From positions 13,744,110 through 13,808,109 of the forward strand of contig OU744452.1 in the NCBI GenBank assembly GCA_916610825.1: DNA of 64,000 nucleotides, read 5' to 3'. Below are positions 1-19,030 of the stretch, piece by piece. This DNA is from Haliclystus octoradiatus (lineage: Eukaryota; Cnidaria; Staurozoa; Stauromedusae; Haliclystidae). The notes beneath the pieces were generated by a model. It was not told the origin of the DNA and made no database searches. It saw only the letters and a list, made by a program, of their open reading frames with translations. The position numbers and the translations under genes are program-made. Positions within the stretch are counted from its first letter, which is position 1; each line of letters begins with the position of its first letter.

Positions 1-1140
1 GGTGTTTTGGTGAAGTGTACCAAACCAGAATTTGATGAGCCACCCTACATCTATCGAGGGGAAGATTGCATGGGTAAATTTCTGGATTATGTTCTTGCCA
101 AGAGTGAAAAGCTGCGTGAGAAATTGAGAAACGTTGAGCCCATTATCATGTCTCTGGCAGAAGAGTTGGCCCATGTACAAGCTGGAGTGTGTCATATCTG
201 TGAGAAGGGTGATTTTGTTTATGGTGTTAAAAATCACAAACGTTTAAAGGTGAAAGATCACGATCATTTGAGTGGACAGTATCGTGGTGCAGCACATAAT
301 GGATGCAATCTGAATTATCGCGTCAATGCTGATTACATTCCAATACCCTGCGTCTTACACAATCTACGAGGGTATGATGCACATCACATCTTGTTGGCCT
401 TCAAAGAGCGACATGCTGAGAAACGCATTCAATGCATTCCAAACACAATGGAGAAGTATGTGTCCTTCACAATTGGCGGTGTACGCTTCATTGATTCTTT
501 GCAATTTCTGAATGCAAGTCTTGGCACTCTGGTGGACAACTTGAATGATTCACAGCTGACACTCACCCACACCTACTTGGAAACAATCACAACTCGATCG
601 GTCAATCTAGACAATCGTCTATCGCTAGTCAAGCGCAAAGGAGTCTATCCCTATGAGTACATGGATTCGTGGGAGCGATTTGATGATGTCACATTACCAC
701 CTCGATCGGCCTTCTACAGTTCATTGACGGATGAAGATGTAAGTGAGGAAGATTATAGTCACGCTCAGCAGGTCTTTCGTGAATTCAGCATGAATAATTT
801 GGGTGATTATCATGACTTCTACCTGTGTACTGATGTTCTACTTCTGGCAGACGTCTTCGAAACCTTTCGCAACATGTGTCATGAATACTTCCACCTCGAT
901 CCTGCTCAGTTCTATAGTTCTCCTGGACTTTCTTGGAGTGCAGCATTAAAAATGACAGGCATTGAGTTGGATTTGTTGACTGATATTGATCAGTATCAAT
1001 TCATTGAACAGAGTGTGCGAGGTGGCGTTTCGTCCATCAATCATCGCTATGCCAAAGCCAATGTACCTGGTTCAGATGATTATGATCCTGATTCACCCAA
1101 TGCCTACTTGGTCTATCTGGATGCAAAGTGAGTGATGAGT

Positions 1141-1174
<34 letters not shown>

Positions 1175-2535
1175 AGCAATGAGAATGGTAGTATAGGGTT
1201 GCTAATTTTTTATGTTATTTTTATTTCAGCAACCTGTATGGATGGGCAATGTCGCAAGCGCTGCCAACAGGTCAATTCCGATGGTTAGAACAGTGTGAAA
1301 TTGATGTCTTGGATGTTTCTCAATTGTCTAACGACTGTGATGATGGGTACATTCTCGAATGTGATTTGACCTATCCAGCTGATATTCATGATGCACATGC
1401 CTGCTTCCCTCTCGCTCCTGAGCGAATGGTGATTGATTCAAAGATGTTGTCCCCTCACCAAAAGGAATTGTACGCCATGACGATGATTAAATCACAGTTG
1501 AATGGTGAGTCTGTCACGATTAAAGATTCATGTCGAAAACTTGTTCCTAATTTGAGAGATAAAGAGAAATATGTGGTTCATTATCGAAATCTCTCCTTGT
1601 TTCTCGACTTGGGAATGGTGTTGACAAAAGTGCATCGTGTTCTGACGTTCAAACAGCGACCTTGGTTGAAACAATACATCGACTTCAATACTCAGAAGAG
1701 AGCTGCTGCCACTGATGACTTCTCGAAAACGCTTTTCAAACTTTTCAACAATTCCATTTATGGCAAGCTGTTGGAAAGTGTACGCAGTAGACGCAACATC
1801 AATTTAGTGGACAATGCAAGGTCGATGAAAAAATTTGCAGCACAGCCCATCTTCAAATCTTGCAAGATTTTTCATGAAAATCTTTGTGCTGTAGAACGCT
1901 CGTTTCCTGAAATTGTCCTAAATCGACCTATTTATGCCGGATTCTGTGTCCTCGATTTATCAAAATGGCTGATGATCGATTTTCATTACAATTATATGAA
2001 AAAGCGTTACCCTGGAAACCACTCCAAGGTATTGTTCACTGATACTGATAGCTTGGCTTATGTTATTCAAACTGATGATTTATACCGAGATATTCAAGGT
2101 GCAAGTGATTGGTTTGACTTCAGTGGGTACCCTAAAGAACATCCTTGTTATTCACCTGCGAACAAAAAGGTGGTTGGCTATTTCAAAGATGAGTTGAACG
2201 GGTCCATTATGAAATCGTTTGTTGGTCTTCGCTCCAAGATGTATGCCTATCAGTACGATGGGAAAGAGGTGAAACGTGCCAAAGGTGTCAAACGGTCGAC
2301 AGTTCAAAAGACATTGACGTTTGATGATTACAGAACCTGCCTCTTTGACAATGTCACACTGATGCGCAGTATGAGTGCCATCCGATCCATCGACCATCGA
2401 CTGTATACTCTAGTTGTCAACAAGAAAGCTCTGTCGTCTTATGATGACAAGCGATATCTACTAGATGATGGCTACTCAACTCTACCCCACGGACATTACT
2501 CAATTGAAGATCAACAACAACAACAACAACAATAG
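1..2535 (+). CDS. polB: Protein-primed family B DNA polymerase (partial, one intron)
   Basis: Template-directed DNA synthesis for a Polinton-type element. The N-terminus lies left of the window. Exon 1 ends at 1127, the intron is 1128-1229 (GTGAGT donor, TTTCAG acceptor), and exon 2 runs from 1230 to the stop at 2533-2535. Exon 1 carries a Cys/His motif (CHIC followed by HDHLSGQYRGAAH and NGC) typical of these polymerases, then exonuclease motifs (LRGYD near 368-385 and YHDFYLCTD near 808-834). Palm motif A (LYG type) lies across the splice junction. Motif B (NNSIYGK, near 1745-1770) and motif C (DTDS, near 2040-2052) are intact in exon 2. The C-terminus ends in a CAA-encoded glutamine run. 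No in-frame stops or frameshifts are visible apart from the intron, so the copy looks recent or selected. Codon use is less AT-rich than the flanks. A cellular family B polymerase is unlikely given the Cys/His motif and the short thumb. Confidence 0.88.
1128..1229 (+). other. 102-bp intron in the polymerase gene
   Basis: The polymerase frame hits a stop just after 1127 and resumes after 1229. The break starts GTGAGT, contains a (GAT)n run at about 1140-1173 and ends with a T-rich tract and CAG. Removing it restores the frame inside a conserved palm motif, which supports a genuine spliceosomal intron rather than a chance insertion. Confidence 0.85.
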
Positions 2536-2648
2536 CTTTTTTCTATATAATTACTATCAGTGAATATCTGTGAATCGGATTACGAATTCAGATTATGTAT
2601 CATCGTTTTAACTTATTGTTTAGCTAAGTTATGAACGAGAGAAATGAT

Positions 2649-2654
2649 AATAAA
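2649..2654 (+). terminator. Poly(A) signal AATAAA after polymerase gene
   Basis: AATAAA lies 114 bp downstream of the polymerase stop codon, in an AT-rich stretch. It fits cleavage before the convergent gene's 3' end. Confidence 0.5.
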
Positions 2655-2835
2655 AAACAGACAATTTTGTATATATTAAATCATGTTTTATTATTGTTTT
2701 AAAAAATGTGTGAGAATTATTATTATTATTATGAATGACATTTTGTACTATAACATCTACTATTATTCATCTATATCAAATCAAAGTTATAATTAATTGA
2801 ATGTGTGATTGATTATTCTTTGTCATTAAATCTGT

Positions 2836-2841
2836 TTTATT
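2836..2841 (-). terminator. Poly(A) signal for the convergent gene
   Basis: The plus-strand TTTATT reads AATAAA on the minus strand, 117 bp past the stop of the minus-strand gene. The two genes would therefore end in a shared 0.4-kb convergent region (2536-2957) that holds nothing else recognisable. Confidence 0.45.
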
Positions 2842-2957
2842 AATAAATGCACATCTATGATTCTCAAGATATATATTTGTATAATGAATCAGGTTTTGTC
2901 CATTCTAAAACAAATGGGTGATTCTGTTGATGAACTATTGATTATGTTATACGTCTG

Positions 2958-4115
2958 TTATGGATCGGTGAATTCATTACTTTGTGCATAAGCGTCTGTG
3001 AGACGTTCTTTGAGTTCATTCACCCACAGGCTATTTGATAACAAGTGTTCCAGAGTGAAACTAGGCCACATACTTTTAACTCTGCTGATGTGACGAAATG
3101 CCTTGTTGTGAGCTTCTGCGATGTCCACCTGTTTTATTACGTCATCAAAACAAAGACGTATGCATTCATCTGCTGTGGAAAATGCGCATATTTCATGACC
3201 CATTATATTCTGTTCCTCATCTCTACACCCCATACATATGCTTTTAAGACAATCCAATACTTTAGGTGCCATTTGATCTACAAAAGCAGGAATTATTTGC
3301 CGTAATTGTCTGGTCAATACCGTAATTTCAGAACTATCTCCATCAGCGTCAGTGGTTATCGGCTTATGTCCGTTTGTGAAAGAATTTACTGGGTGATGAA
3401 TAACGCTTCTGACAGGGTAAGAAAAATCACTGTCTGCCACTTTCATGTCGAGTAACTGCTTTTTGTAAGTTGAATACGACTTTTTCATACCCTGCAGAAC
3501 TTTGATCATTTCTTCTAAATTCTCCGCGTTAATAATAATGTGACCACATCCTTCTCTCGATGATGATGATTTATTACCAACTTGCCCCTCATTAATGGTT
3601 TGACTCATCATAATGTAAACGTTATTTGAGAGACTCGATTTGTCACTGTGATCTACAAATGCTTTACTTGTTAATTGTAGTTTTTTAATACCTTGATTTC
3701 TCAAGGTCTTTAAACGTTTTGCAAAACCAGATTCGTCTCCATTGTTATTAGGTTGTCGATCATTCACCCATTGTGGTAATTCAACCTCTTTATTTTCAGG
3801 GACTTGAGGCTTCGTTTTCTTTGTTGATGTGGATTTCCCCAATTTGATAAAATCGACATTTCGACGTTTCAATTCTTTATCACTGTTGGCTTGTGTAACA
3901 GATCCGCTAATATGACGAGGCTTGTGAGATTTTCTCTTGTTGTGTTTTGAAGGCTGAATCACCTCAATGATTGAAATATCATCATCATCCATCTTGTCTG
4001 GAACAATTGGCTGACTAGTTACTGCAGTTGGTTTATTCATCAGCGAATCAAGCGTTTCATATTCTGATGCAGTAAATGGTGTGGCAGTGAATTCCAAATC
4101 ATCCATTGAAGCCAT
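2958..4115 (-). CDS. Unknown Polinton-associated protein, 385 aa
   Basis: I do not recognise this protein. I chose the ATG at 4115 (MASMDD) because the TATA box at 4188-4195 puts transcription start near 4160, downstream of the longer-frame ATG at 4181. The N-terminal ~45 residues are acidic with a DDDD run. Residues ~55-105 are strongly basic (KRKSHKPRH, then KKTKPQ), suggesting a nuclear or nucleic-acid-binding tail. A serine-rich linker (SSSSREG) is followed by a helical stretch around 'ENLEEMIKVLQGMKKSY'. The C-terminal third has a Cys/His cluster (C..SICMGC, H..C, then C..LCFDD) that could bind metal. It is convergent with the polymerase and close to the repeat array, so an element structural or regulatory protein is the natural guess, without family evidence. 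The frame is fully open over 1.16 kb in AT-rich DNA, which is strong support for a real gene. Confidence 0.7.
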   Translation of the reverse strand: MASMDDLEFTATPFTASEYETLDSLMNKPTAVTSQPIVPDKMDDDDISIIEVIQPSKHNKRKSHKPRHISGSVTQANSDKELKRRNVDFIKLGKSTSTKKTKPQVPENKEVELPQWVNDRQPNNNGDESGFAKRLKTLRNQGIKKLQLTSKAFVDHSDKSSLSNNVYIMMSQTINEGQVGNKSSSSREGCGHIIINAENLEEMIKVLQGMKKSYSTYKKQLLDMKVADSDFSYPVRSVIHHPVNSFTNGHKPITTDADGDSSEITVLTRQLRQIIPAFVDQMAPKVLDCLKSICMGCRDEEQNIMGHEICAFSTADECIRLCFDDVIKQVDIAEAHNKAFRHISRVKSMWPSFTLEHLLSNSLWVNELKERLTDAYAQSNEFTDP

Positions 4116-4187
4116 TATGCAAAAAAACAACTCAACTGCTATACCGTATGTCAAATTGTAATGAAATGAAACGATTTTCAAACGAGA

Positions 4188-4195
4188 CTTTTATA
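4188..4195 (-). promoter_or_regulatory. TATA box for the convergent unknown gene
   Basis: On the minus strand the sequence is GGGTTATAAAAGTC, a textbook TATAAAAG core, 73 bp upstream of the chosen ATG at 4115. That spacing predicts a 5' UTR of about 45 bases. Confidence 0.65.
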
Positions 4196-4223
4196 ACCCT
4201 GGATGATTGACATGTTGTCAATC

Positions 4224-4448
4224 AATCGTTGCGCTTTTGGTAATCGGATTAATGGATCGTTGCGCTAAACCGGATCGTTGCGCTAAAACCGGATCGTTGC
4301 GCTAAAACCGGATCGTTGCGCTAAACCGGATCGTTGCGCAAATACCGGAGTGGTTGACCGGATCGTTGCGCAAATACCGGAGTGGTTGACCGGATCGTTG
4401 CGCAAATCGTTGCGCTTTTTACCGGAGTTCCGGATCGTTGCGTCGTTG
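4224..4448 (+). repeat. Array of ~10 TCGTTGCGC-core repeats
   Basis: Direct repeats with core GGATCGTTGCGC, spaced by short A-rich or GGAGTGGTTGACC spacers. The first core is near 4224 and the last, degenerate one near 4433-4448. The four central units have a period of about 19 bp; two units further right have a longer period of about 36 bp. The array is GC-richer than everything around it and sits immediately upstream of the TATA box of the minus-strand gene. It could be upstream promoter elements, iterons of an origin or the inner part of a terminal repeat. Confidence 0.75.
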
Positions 4449-5173
4449 CCTATTGACTGGCCCAGAACCCGTCAAATACATCTACTTCTTCTAAATTCTC
4501 TATTGAGATCTGTAAGTCAAAAATATCAACTTTCTCCTAATTTTCTCAAGAATCTTCAATCTATTTCCCAGGATCCTGCCTATCAGTTTAGTAGCTGTAG
4601 GGACTCAATTTATACGGAAGTATTATGTCATACTATGTACATACCTTTATAAATAAAAACAAATACGTATAAAGAAAAATAATTTTGCATTATGATACTC
4701 TAGATTTTCATCGATGTATCATTAGATATTTTAATAAATTAAAATTCAATTACTTTTCAGTTCGTTACATAATACATAATAAGTGTTTGTGTTTGGCTAT
4801 TTTTATGCTTAGTATTAATATGATGGTCATAGCAATAAATGTCATAGACTCAGTTGTTGTATTATACTTTACATCATCAGAAGAATTGTGTAACTTGTCT
4901 GTTTGGAAACCTCCTTCATTGTAGACGGTAGCTCATAACAGGATTTTGCTTTGTAGCAATGCCATTTCACTGTGATGTAATCGACATTGTATCTGAAGAC
5001 TATATAACAGCATACGTTCTTGATGTACGGAATTCTTCCTACGCTTGCATCATGATCACCCTTCTGTTTTGCATACGCCCGCACATTAAACTTATACAAA
5101 GGTCACCAATCCCCCTTAAACAAGGTCTATATATAGTAACCTGTACACGTGCAATAGCATACCAATGAAATTG
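4449..5173. other. Intergenic, no gene seen
   Basis: AT-rich sequence between the Polinton-like element and the last exon of the calcium-sensor gene. Open frames here are short and have no coding character. It should contain the 3' UTR of the minus-strand gene. Confidence 0.5.
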
Positions 5174-13783
<8,610 letters not shown>

Positions 13784-15063
13784 CTACAAGGTATGAAATA
13801 TTTGTTATATGCTAGCGACAGGCTGTGTGTGTGAGTCACGTAAGTTCGCGAAAAACTTGAACGTAAACTCTCTGATGTGAAGCAATGTTAATTTAAGAAA
13901 TCAGAAATGGTTTGATTTAGAACACCGGACATTTTGCGAAGAAAATGCGTAACAGTTTCACGGTATCAAAATAGATATATATTATTAAGGCACATATTAT
14001 AGGATACATAATATTGATTGATATATCATTGATATATTATAACAACAATCAATAGATTTATATACTTAGTACTTATAATTTGAAAGCACATGTTGCGATT
14101 GGAATCTGCGAATCGCTTCATAAAATTTGAAATGCAAGCCATCGACTACAAGTCCACAACGTTTCTTGCACCCGTGCTGGCATAAGATTATAGTCACAAT
14201 CCTAAAATCACTGTGTTTTAGAGCTTTCTGACCTACATGGCCTGCGTCCCAAAACAACCTACTATAGTAAATAGCACTTATCCCGTTGTTGTCAATATTT
14301 TGATTAAAACAGAGACAATCTTCCAAACGGCATGGCTGCCCTGCAGCACAATACTTCACAGCACTTCAAAGAATTCAAAAGAAAACTGGACGAAAATAAA
14401 CTAAACAAACTCATGGCCAACTTGTACGAGGCCAACAATCTATATATCCTTCTATAATATAGAGGATAATTGCTACAATTTTTTTACCTAACTTTAAGAC
14501 CGTTACTTTAGCTATATATTTTCAGGGTTGTTGATTTCCAATTGTATTTAATGAAAATTCAGCGGCGTCATACGAATTTTTTCGTGTCACTTTTTTCTTT
14601 GTACATTATTGTGAAAACTCAAATTGATTCCCGCGTAAAATGACGTCATCACGTCGCTGAAGTTAAATCATGTCTATGGTCGACTTTACGGTGTCATAGG
14701 AATTTTTCGTGTCACAAAAATGTGAAAAATGTATGTGCTGATGCCAGCATAAAATTACGTAATCAATCTACGTCGGAATGTCGCTGAAGCTAAACTTTGC
14801 GATGTCATAGGAATCTAAATTTCTTTATCAATTTTAATTACAAGCACGGCCACCTATATGAACGCATATACGACCATCGCCAATCCAATATTGGCAAACA
14901 TTTGAAAAGTCCCTGTGGGTATCTCAGTAAATTAGTCAATTTCTAATTGTTTTAAAATTCTTAGAAAATGTCAATCTAAGAGGGATTGTTTAATTTATGA
15001 AATACTATATATAAAAGATATTAATCCCTCCCTGAACACCCAGCAAGATTCTATTAAGCCCCT
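13784..15063. other. No gene seen; short repeated motifs
   Basis: Between the first recovered calcium-sensor exon and the Ty3 element. 14230-14480 matches the dispersed repeat at 7600-7930. Around 14560-14830 a motif (GTCATAGGAAT with TTTTTCGTGTCAC) recurs three times at roughly 110-130 bp spacing. No N-terminal exon for the sensor gene was recognised. Confidence 0.4.
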
Positions 15064-15241
15064 TGTTATGTGTTGTATTATAACGAAAGAAATTAAGGAA
15101 AGGCAATAACTCATAAAAAACGTCCGTGACATTCGAAACTCAACTCAAGACTGTTTATGTAATCGGATTAAGGAATCTGTAATATTATATCTATGTAATT
15201 AGCTAGACTGAAACGCAATGATGTCATATTATCATATATCA
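15064..15241 (-). repeat. 3' LTR (178 bp)
   Basis: Downstream LTR in element orientation. It reads as identical to 19640-19817. Confidence 0.93.
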
Positions 15242-15251
15242 TTACCCCTTC
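15242..15251 (-). other. Polypurine tract
   Basis: On the minus strand GAAGGGGTAA directly precedes the 3' LTR, the expected site for plus-strand DNA priming. Confidence 0.65.
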
Positions 15252-15388
15252 GTTAATTAGTTAATAGTTATGCTGCAAATGGGTATCAATCTGAAATCTC
15301 TAGGTGTTATTTATTCTTGTTAATTAATTATGTTTTAACGTAATGTCAAATACTAATAGATTTCTAGTTTTAGTTTCTAGTTAATGCT

Positions 15389-18300
15389 TTAGTATCCAAG
15401 TCTAAGTGGAGGTCTTCCAGCATTGATACGTCGTGGGTAGCGTCTATCATTAGCTTGCGTTGTCTGCTGATGTATGTCTTCTTCAATGGTGATATCTTCA
15501 AGTGGTAATGCTGGTCTGTGTTTAATTAGCTTTCGAGCGTTCCATGTTTGACCATCAGATAATTCGTAGCTATACTTGCCTAGAACTTTTGTAATAGTTC
15601 TTGGTTGACTGTATGGTGATTGACCTTTTAGTACTTGGGCTTTAGGCTTCTTACAACGGACCAGGTCTCCTTGAATGAAATGACTTTTGTTAGAGTCATT
15701 TATGTTCTCTCCATAGTTTGTTGCCTTGAACCTTTCCTTCACTGCTTTGTCTCTTTCTTCGAGCGAGAGTGATGGTTTTGTTGTGTTGAACGCTGTAGTG
15801 AATAGTTCTTGGTTTCGTATGTCAGAGTCACTGCGTATCTTCCATCCAAACATGAGTTCTGAAGGTGAAACACCATTGTTTGGTGCGGTTGCGCGATAAG
15901 AAGCCAATAATCGAAGTATTCCAGTTTTAAATGATCCACCTTCTGCAGTAATAATTTGGGTTCCTTGTTTGAGGCTTCGATTAAAAATTTCGACGAGTCC
16001 ATTTTCTGCTGGATTGTACACAGCTGTGGGTTTTTGTTTGATGTTCTTGTTTTTAAGATATTGAGTAAACTCATAACTTTCAAATTGTGGCCCATTGTCG
16101 GAGACGATTGTGTCTGGATTGCCGTATCTGGAGAACAGGTCGTTTAGCCAGGTGATCACTCTCGGGGAGGTGACGTCATCTGTGAGAAACACTTCCGGGA
16201 AATTGCTAAAGTAGTCGACGATCGATACAATGAATCGTTGATGTTTGGGCACCGTGTGAAATGGGCCAGTGATGTCAATAGCGAGTTTCTTCCATGGTTT
16301 GCTTGGCTTCTCTATAGCTGCAACATGAACTGTTTGTGGCTTTGATGATTTACCTACAGCAGCACAGCCAATGCAGGTTTGAACATACTGTGTAATTCTG
16401 TTAGTGCCACCAGGCCAATAGTACGCATCATTGTAGAGTTGTGTCATTCGTGTGATTCCTGGATGGCCAGAATGTAATAAGTCAAGTATTTGAGGTTGTA
16501 TACTTCTTGGCACGACCAGGCGTTCTTGTCTGAACAGGCATGCGTCGTGAAAAGATAATTCTTCTCTTATGGTAAAGTAATATCTCATGTTTCCTGATAG
16601 TTGTCGTTTGGCTGGCCATGATGTTGAAATGTATTTTCGAACCAATTGGATATCTTTATCATCATTAGTAGATGCAATAAATTCGTCAGCAGTAACATGT
16701 GTTGGGTGTAGTAGAGATGCAATTATGATGTTGTCGTCGTCATTTTGAAGAGTTGATACTTCATCTGGTTTAAGTGATGTGCCTAATCTTGACAGCATGT
16801 CTGCAAATTCATTGTTCTTTCCTTTTACATGCTCAATGTCATAGTCAAAACAGCGCAGGCGATCATACCATCGGCTGATCCTTCTCGACGATCGCTTTGA
16901 TGGGAATCGAGTTAAGAGCGTTGTGAGCGATATCTGATCAGTCTTTAGTAGGAAATGTCGGCCCATCAAGTATTTTTCAAAATGTTCGCATGCCCAAACA
17001 CATGCTAATGCTTCTCTTTCAGGAGTGGAGTAATTTCTCTCAGAACTTGATAGTGTCTTTGATGCGAACGCTACAGGTCTTTCTGCCCCATTGTGTATTT
17101 GGGAAAGCATTGCCCCTACACCTACGTCTGATGCATCAGTGGTGACTTGTGTCTGGAGTCTTGGGTCGAACGGTATCAGTACTTCTGGTGATGTTATTCT
17201 AGCCTTCAGCACTGCAAACGACGTTTGGCATAAATCGGACCATTCGAATGATGCATTCTTTCTTGTCAACACTTTTAGAGGCTCTGTCAGTGATGCGTAG
17301 TCTCTAATGAAGGGGGCATAGTATTGGCAAGACCCAAGAAATTGCTGGATTTCGTTAGCGTTTTCTGGACTTCTAAGTGATTGTATTGCCAATATGTTTT
17401 TAGGATCGGGTGAAATAACTGTTCCGCTTGGTGTAGCTTTGATGTTATGCCCCAAAAGTGTAGTTTCTTTTTGAGCTACTGTGATTTTACTTTTCTTCAA
17501 CCTGAGGATTTTAGCTTGTAGTTGTTCAAGAGCCATGCGTAGGCGTGTGTCATGCTCTTTTATTGTTCTTCCTCTGACTAAGATGTCATCGCTGTAGGCA
17601 TGGACACCGGGGATACCTTGTACCGCTTTTTCAATCTCTCTCTGAAATGCTGAGCCTGAGTCGATGAGACCCATGGGTGCCCGTTTGAATTGGCAGAGAC
17701 CATGGCTTTCTGTTATGAATGCTGTTAGTGGGCGTGACTCTTCATCTAGTTCAAGATGGTAGTAGGCGTTTGAAATATCTAACTTTGAGAAATATTTATC
17801 GTCGCCCACACTATCGAGTATGTCACTTATCAGTGGAACAGGGTGTGTTTGTGGTATGACGTCGTTGTTAAGACCGCCTTTGAAGTCAACTGTTAGTCTT
17901 GCTTCCTTCTTGTCTTTCTTCCAAACAAAATGGGCGGGGTGGACATACTCTGATCTTTCAATTTGCTCGATTATGTCTGCGTCAAGGAATTCTTGAACTG
18001 CTTTGGCTGCTGCTTCTCGAAGTGCGATTGCAGGTCGACGTAGGCCAAATCTCTTGGGTGTTGACCCCTCTCGTAGAATGATTTTGTGTTTGTAGTCAGG
18101 TACCTTTCCCAGGTTGTCTTGAAAGAGATCAGGAAATTCATGTGTTAATGATGTGAGGAGTTCATCTGGCTCTAGAACTGCTGCTGTATCTTGATCTCTG
18201 CTGTTGACGCTGTTGATGACCTTGTTAGCTGGGTCAATTTGAACACCTAGTGTTGCCAAGTCATTGATTCCAAGTACGGATACCTCTGTGCCTCGTACAA

Positions 18301-19030
18301 TGAAGAATTTAACAATAGCTGTTTTGGTTGCCATGTACGTCATATGCAACGAAATTGTACCTAGCACGTTAGATACAACTGAAGAATCAAAGTTATGTAA
18401 TGTTAAATTGTTTGGTGTTAATGCAATAGATGAAAAATGCTGATTATACAAATGTTCTGTTAATGTTGATACGTCTGCACCTGTGTCTGCCATTAAAGTA
18501 GTGTTAGTTACTTTAGGGTGTGTCCCACTGACTGACTTAAGCTGGACTTGCATATTGATCTTGTTATCGGGTAAACTAATATGGCCAATTGTTAGGGTGC
18601 GCTGGCTTGCATTTGGGGTGTTTCTAGGTTTCTTGCAAACTCTAGAAAAATGGTTGGATATGCCACAGTTGTCACACACTTTGCCTTTTGCAGGACAATT
18701 ACTATTTCCGTGGAAATGACCTTCTTGGCCACATCCTAAACATTTTTTATTGTTAGTGTTCGTGCTATTATTGTTGCTGTTGTTGTTCTTACGATCACCG
18801 TTATCGTGCTTCTTGTTTTCAGCCGTTGTGTTTCGTTGTTTGTTACTATGGTGATTACCGCGTCTGTTTGACTTATATCCGGATATCGCACTCACCGCCG
18901 TTGAGTGAAGTTGAGCGCTGTCCTTTTTTGCGGTTTCATGTGCACGAATGAAATCTATGATCACTGTTAAATCAGACTTATCATGCTCTGCAAAAAGTCT
19001 CTTCTGTACCTCTTTATCATAACAATTCAA
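15389..19030 (-). CDS. pol: Ty3/gypsy Pol (with nucleocapsid knuckles), 1213 aa
   Basis: Polyprotein for reverse transcription and integration. Two zinc knuckles come first (CLGCGQEGHFHGNSNC and CDNCGISNHFSRVC, residues ~97-132). The aspartic protease follows (DTGAD near 182), then RT (KLDISNAYYHLEL, PMGL, and the YSDDILV box), RNase H (TTDASDVGVGA, YSTPEREAL), integrase zinc finger (HSGHPG ... CIGC) and integrase core (SDNGPQFES, YNPAENGLVEIFNR). All catalytic boxes are present and the frame is uninterrupted. The frame is open upstream of its first ATG, so the true start is probably a frameshift from gag rather than this ATG; the knuckles belong to nucleocapsid. Ends in a basic RRYPRRINAGRPP tail. 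Confidence 0.93.
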   Translation of the reverse strand: MNCYDKEVQKRLFAEHDKSDLTVIIDFIRAHETAKKDSAQLHSTAVSAISGYKSNRRGNHHSNKQRNTTAENKKHDNGDRKNNNSNNNSTNTNNKKCLGCGQEGHFHGNSNCPAKGKVCDNCGISNHFSRVCKKPRNTPNASQRTLTIGHISLPDNKINMQVQLKSVSGTHPKVTNTTLMADTGADVSTLTEHLYNQHFSSIALTPNNLTLHNFDSSVVSNVLGTISLHMTYMATKTAIVKFFIVRGTEVSVLGINDLATLGVQIDPANKVINSVNSRDQDTAAVLEPDELLTSLTHEFPDLFQDNLGKVPDYKHKIILREGSTPKRFGLRRPAIALREAAAKAVQEFLDADIIEQIERSEYVHPAHFVWKKDKKEARLTVDFKGGLNNDVIPQTHPVPLISDILDSVGDDKYFSKLDISNAYYHLELDEESRPLTAFITESHGLCQFKRAPMGLIDSGSAFQREIEKAVQGIPGVHAYSDDILVRGRTIKEHDTRLRMALEQLQAKILRLKKSKITVAQKETTLLGHNIKATPSGTVISPDPKNILAIQSLRSPENANEIQQFLGSCQYYAPFIRDYASLTEPLKVLTRKNASFEWSDLCQTSFAVLKARITSPEVLIPFDPRLQTQVTTDASDVGVGAMLSQIHNGAERPVAFASKTLSSSERNYSTPEREALACVWACEHFEKYLMGRHFLLKTDQISLTTLLTRFPSKRSSRRISRWYDRLRCFDYDIEHVKGKNNEFADMLSRLGTSLKPDEVSTLQNDDDNIIIASLLHPTHVTADEFIASTNDDKDIQLVRKYISTSWPAKRQLSGNMRYYFTIREELSFHDACLFRQERLVVPRSIQPQILDLLHSGHPGITRMTQLYNDAYYWPGGTNRITQYVQTCIGCAAVGKSSKPQTVHVAAIEKPSKPWKKLAIDITGPFHTVPKHQRFIVSIVDYFSNFPEVFLTDDVTSPRVITWLNDLFSRYGNPDTIVSDNGPQFESYEFTQYLKNKNIKQKPTAVYNPAENGLVEIFNRSLKQGTQIITAEGGSFKTGILRLLASYRATAPNNGVSPSELMFGWKIRSDSDIRNQELFTTAFNTTKPSLSLEERDKAVKERFKATNYGENINDSNKSHFIQGDLVRCKKPKAQVLKGQSPYSQPRTITKVLGKYSYELSDGQTWNARKLIKHRPALPLEDITIEEDIHQQTTQANDRRYPRRINAGRPPLRLGY

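Larger units (their letters stand above)
1..4448. mobile_element. Truncated Polinton/adintovirus-like element
   Basis: This is an old genomic copy of a large double-stranded DNA element. It holds a protein-primed family B DNA polymerase gene (plus strand, to 2535), a convergent gene of unknown function (minus strand, 2958-4115) and, to the right, a repeat array at 4224-4448 that may be the terminal or promoter region. The left side is cut by the window edge, because the polymerase frame is open at base 1. No integrase, packaging ATPase, capsid or protease gene is in view, so membership of the Maverick/Polinton-adintovirus group rests on the polymerase alone. The right boundary is inferred from where the repeats stop. 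No target-site duplication can be tested. Confidence 0.6.

Noticed and set aside
2152..2397. Minus-strand frame inside the polymerase gene
   Set aside because: Antisense shadow of a well-supported coding exon.
3045..3305. Plus-strand frame opposite the unknown Polinton gene
   Set aside because: Shadow; the minus-strand frame is longer and has a TATA box and poly(A) signal.
4224..4448. CRISPR-like short repeats
   Set aside because: Spacers are themselves repeated and the host is an animal.
14066..14359. Possible N-terminal exon of the calcium sensor
   Set aside because: The frame overlaps the dispersed repeat shared with 7600-7930 and lacks NCS sequence features.
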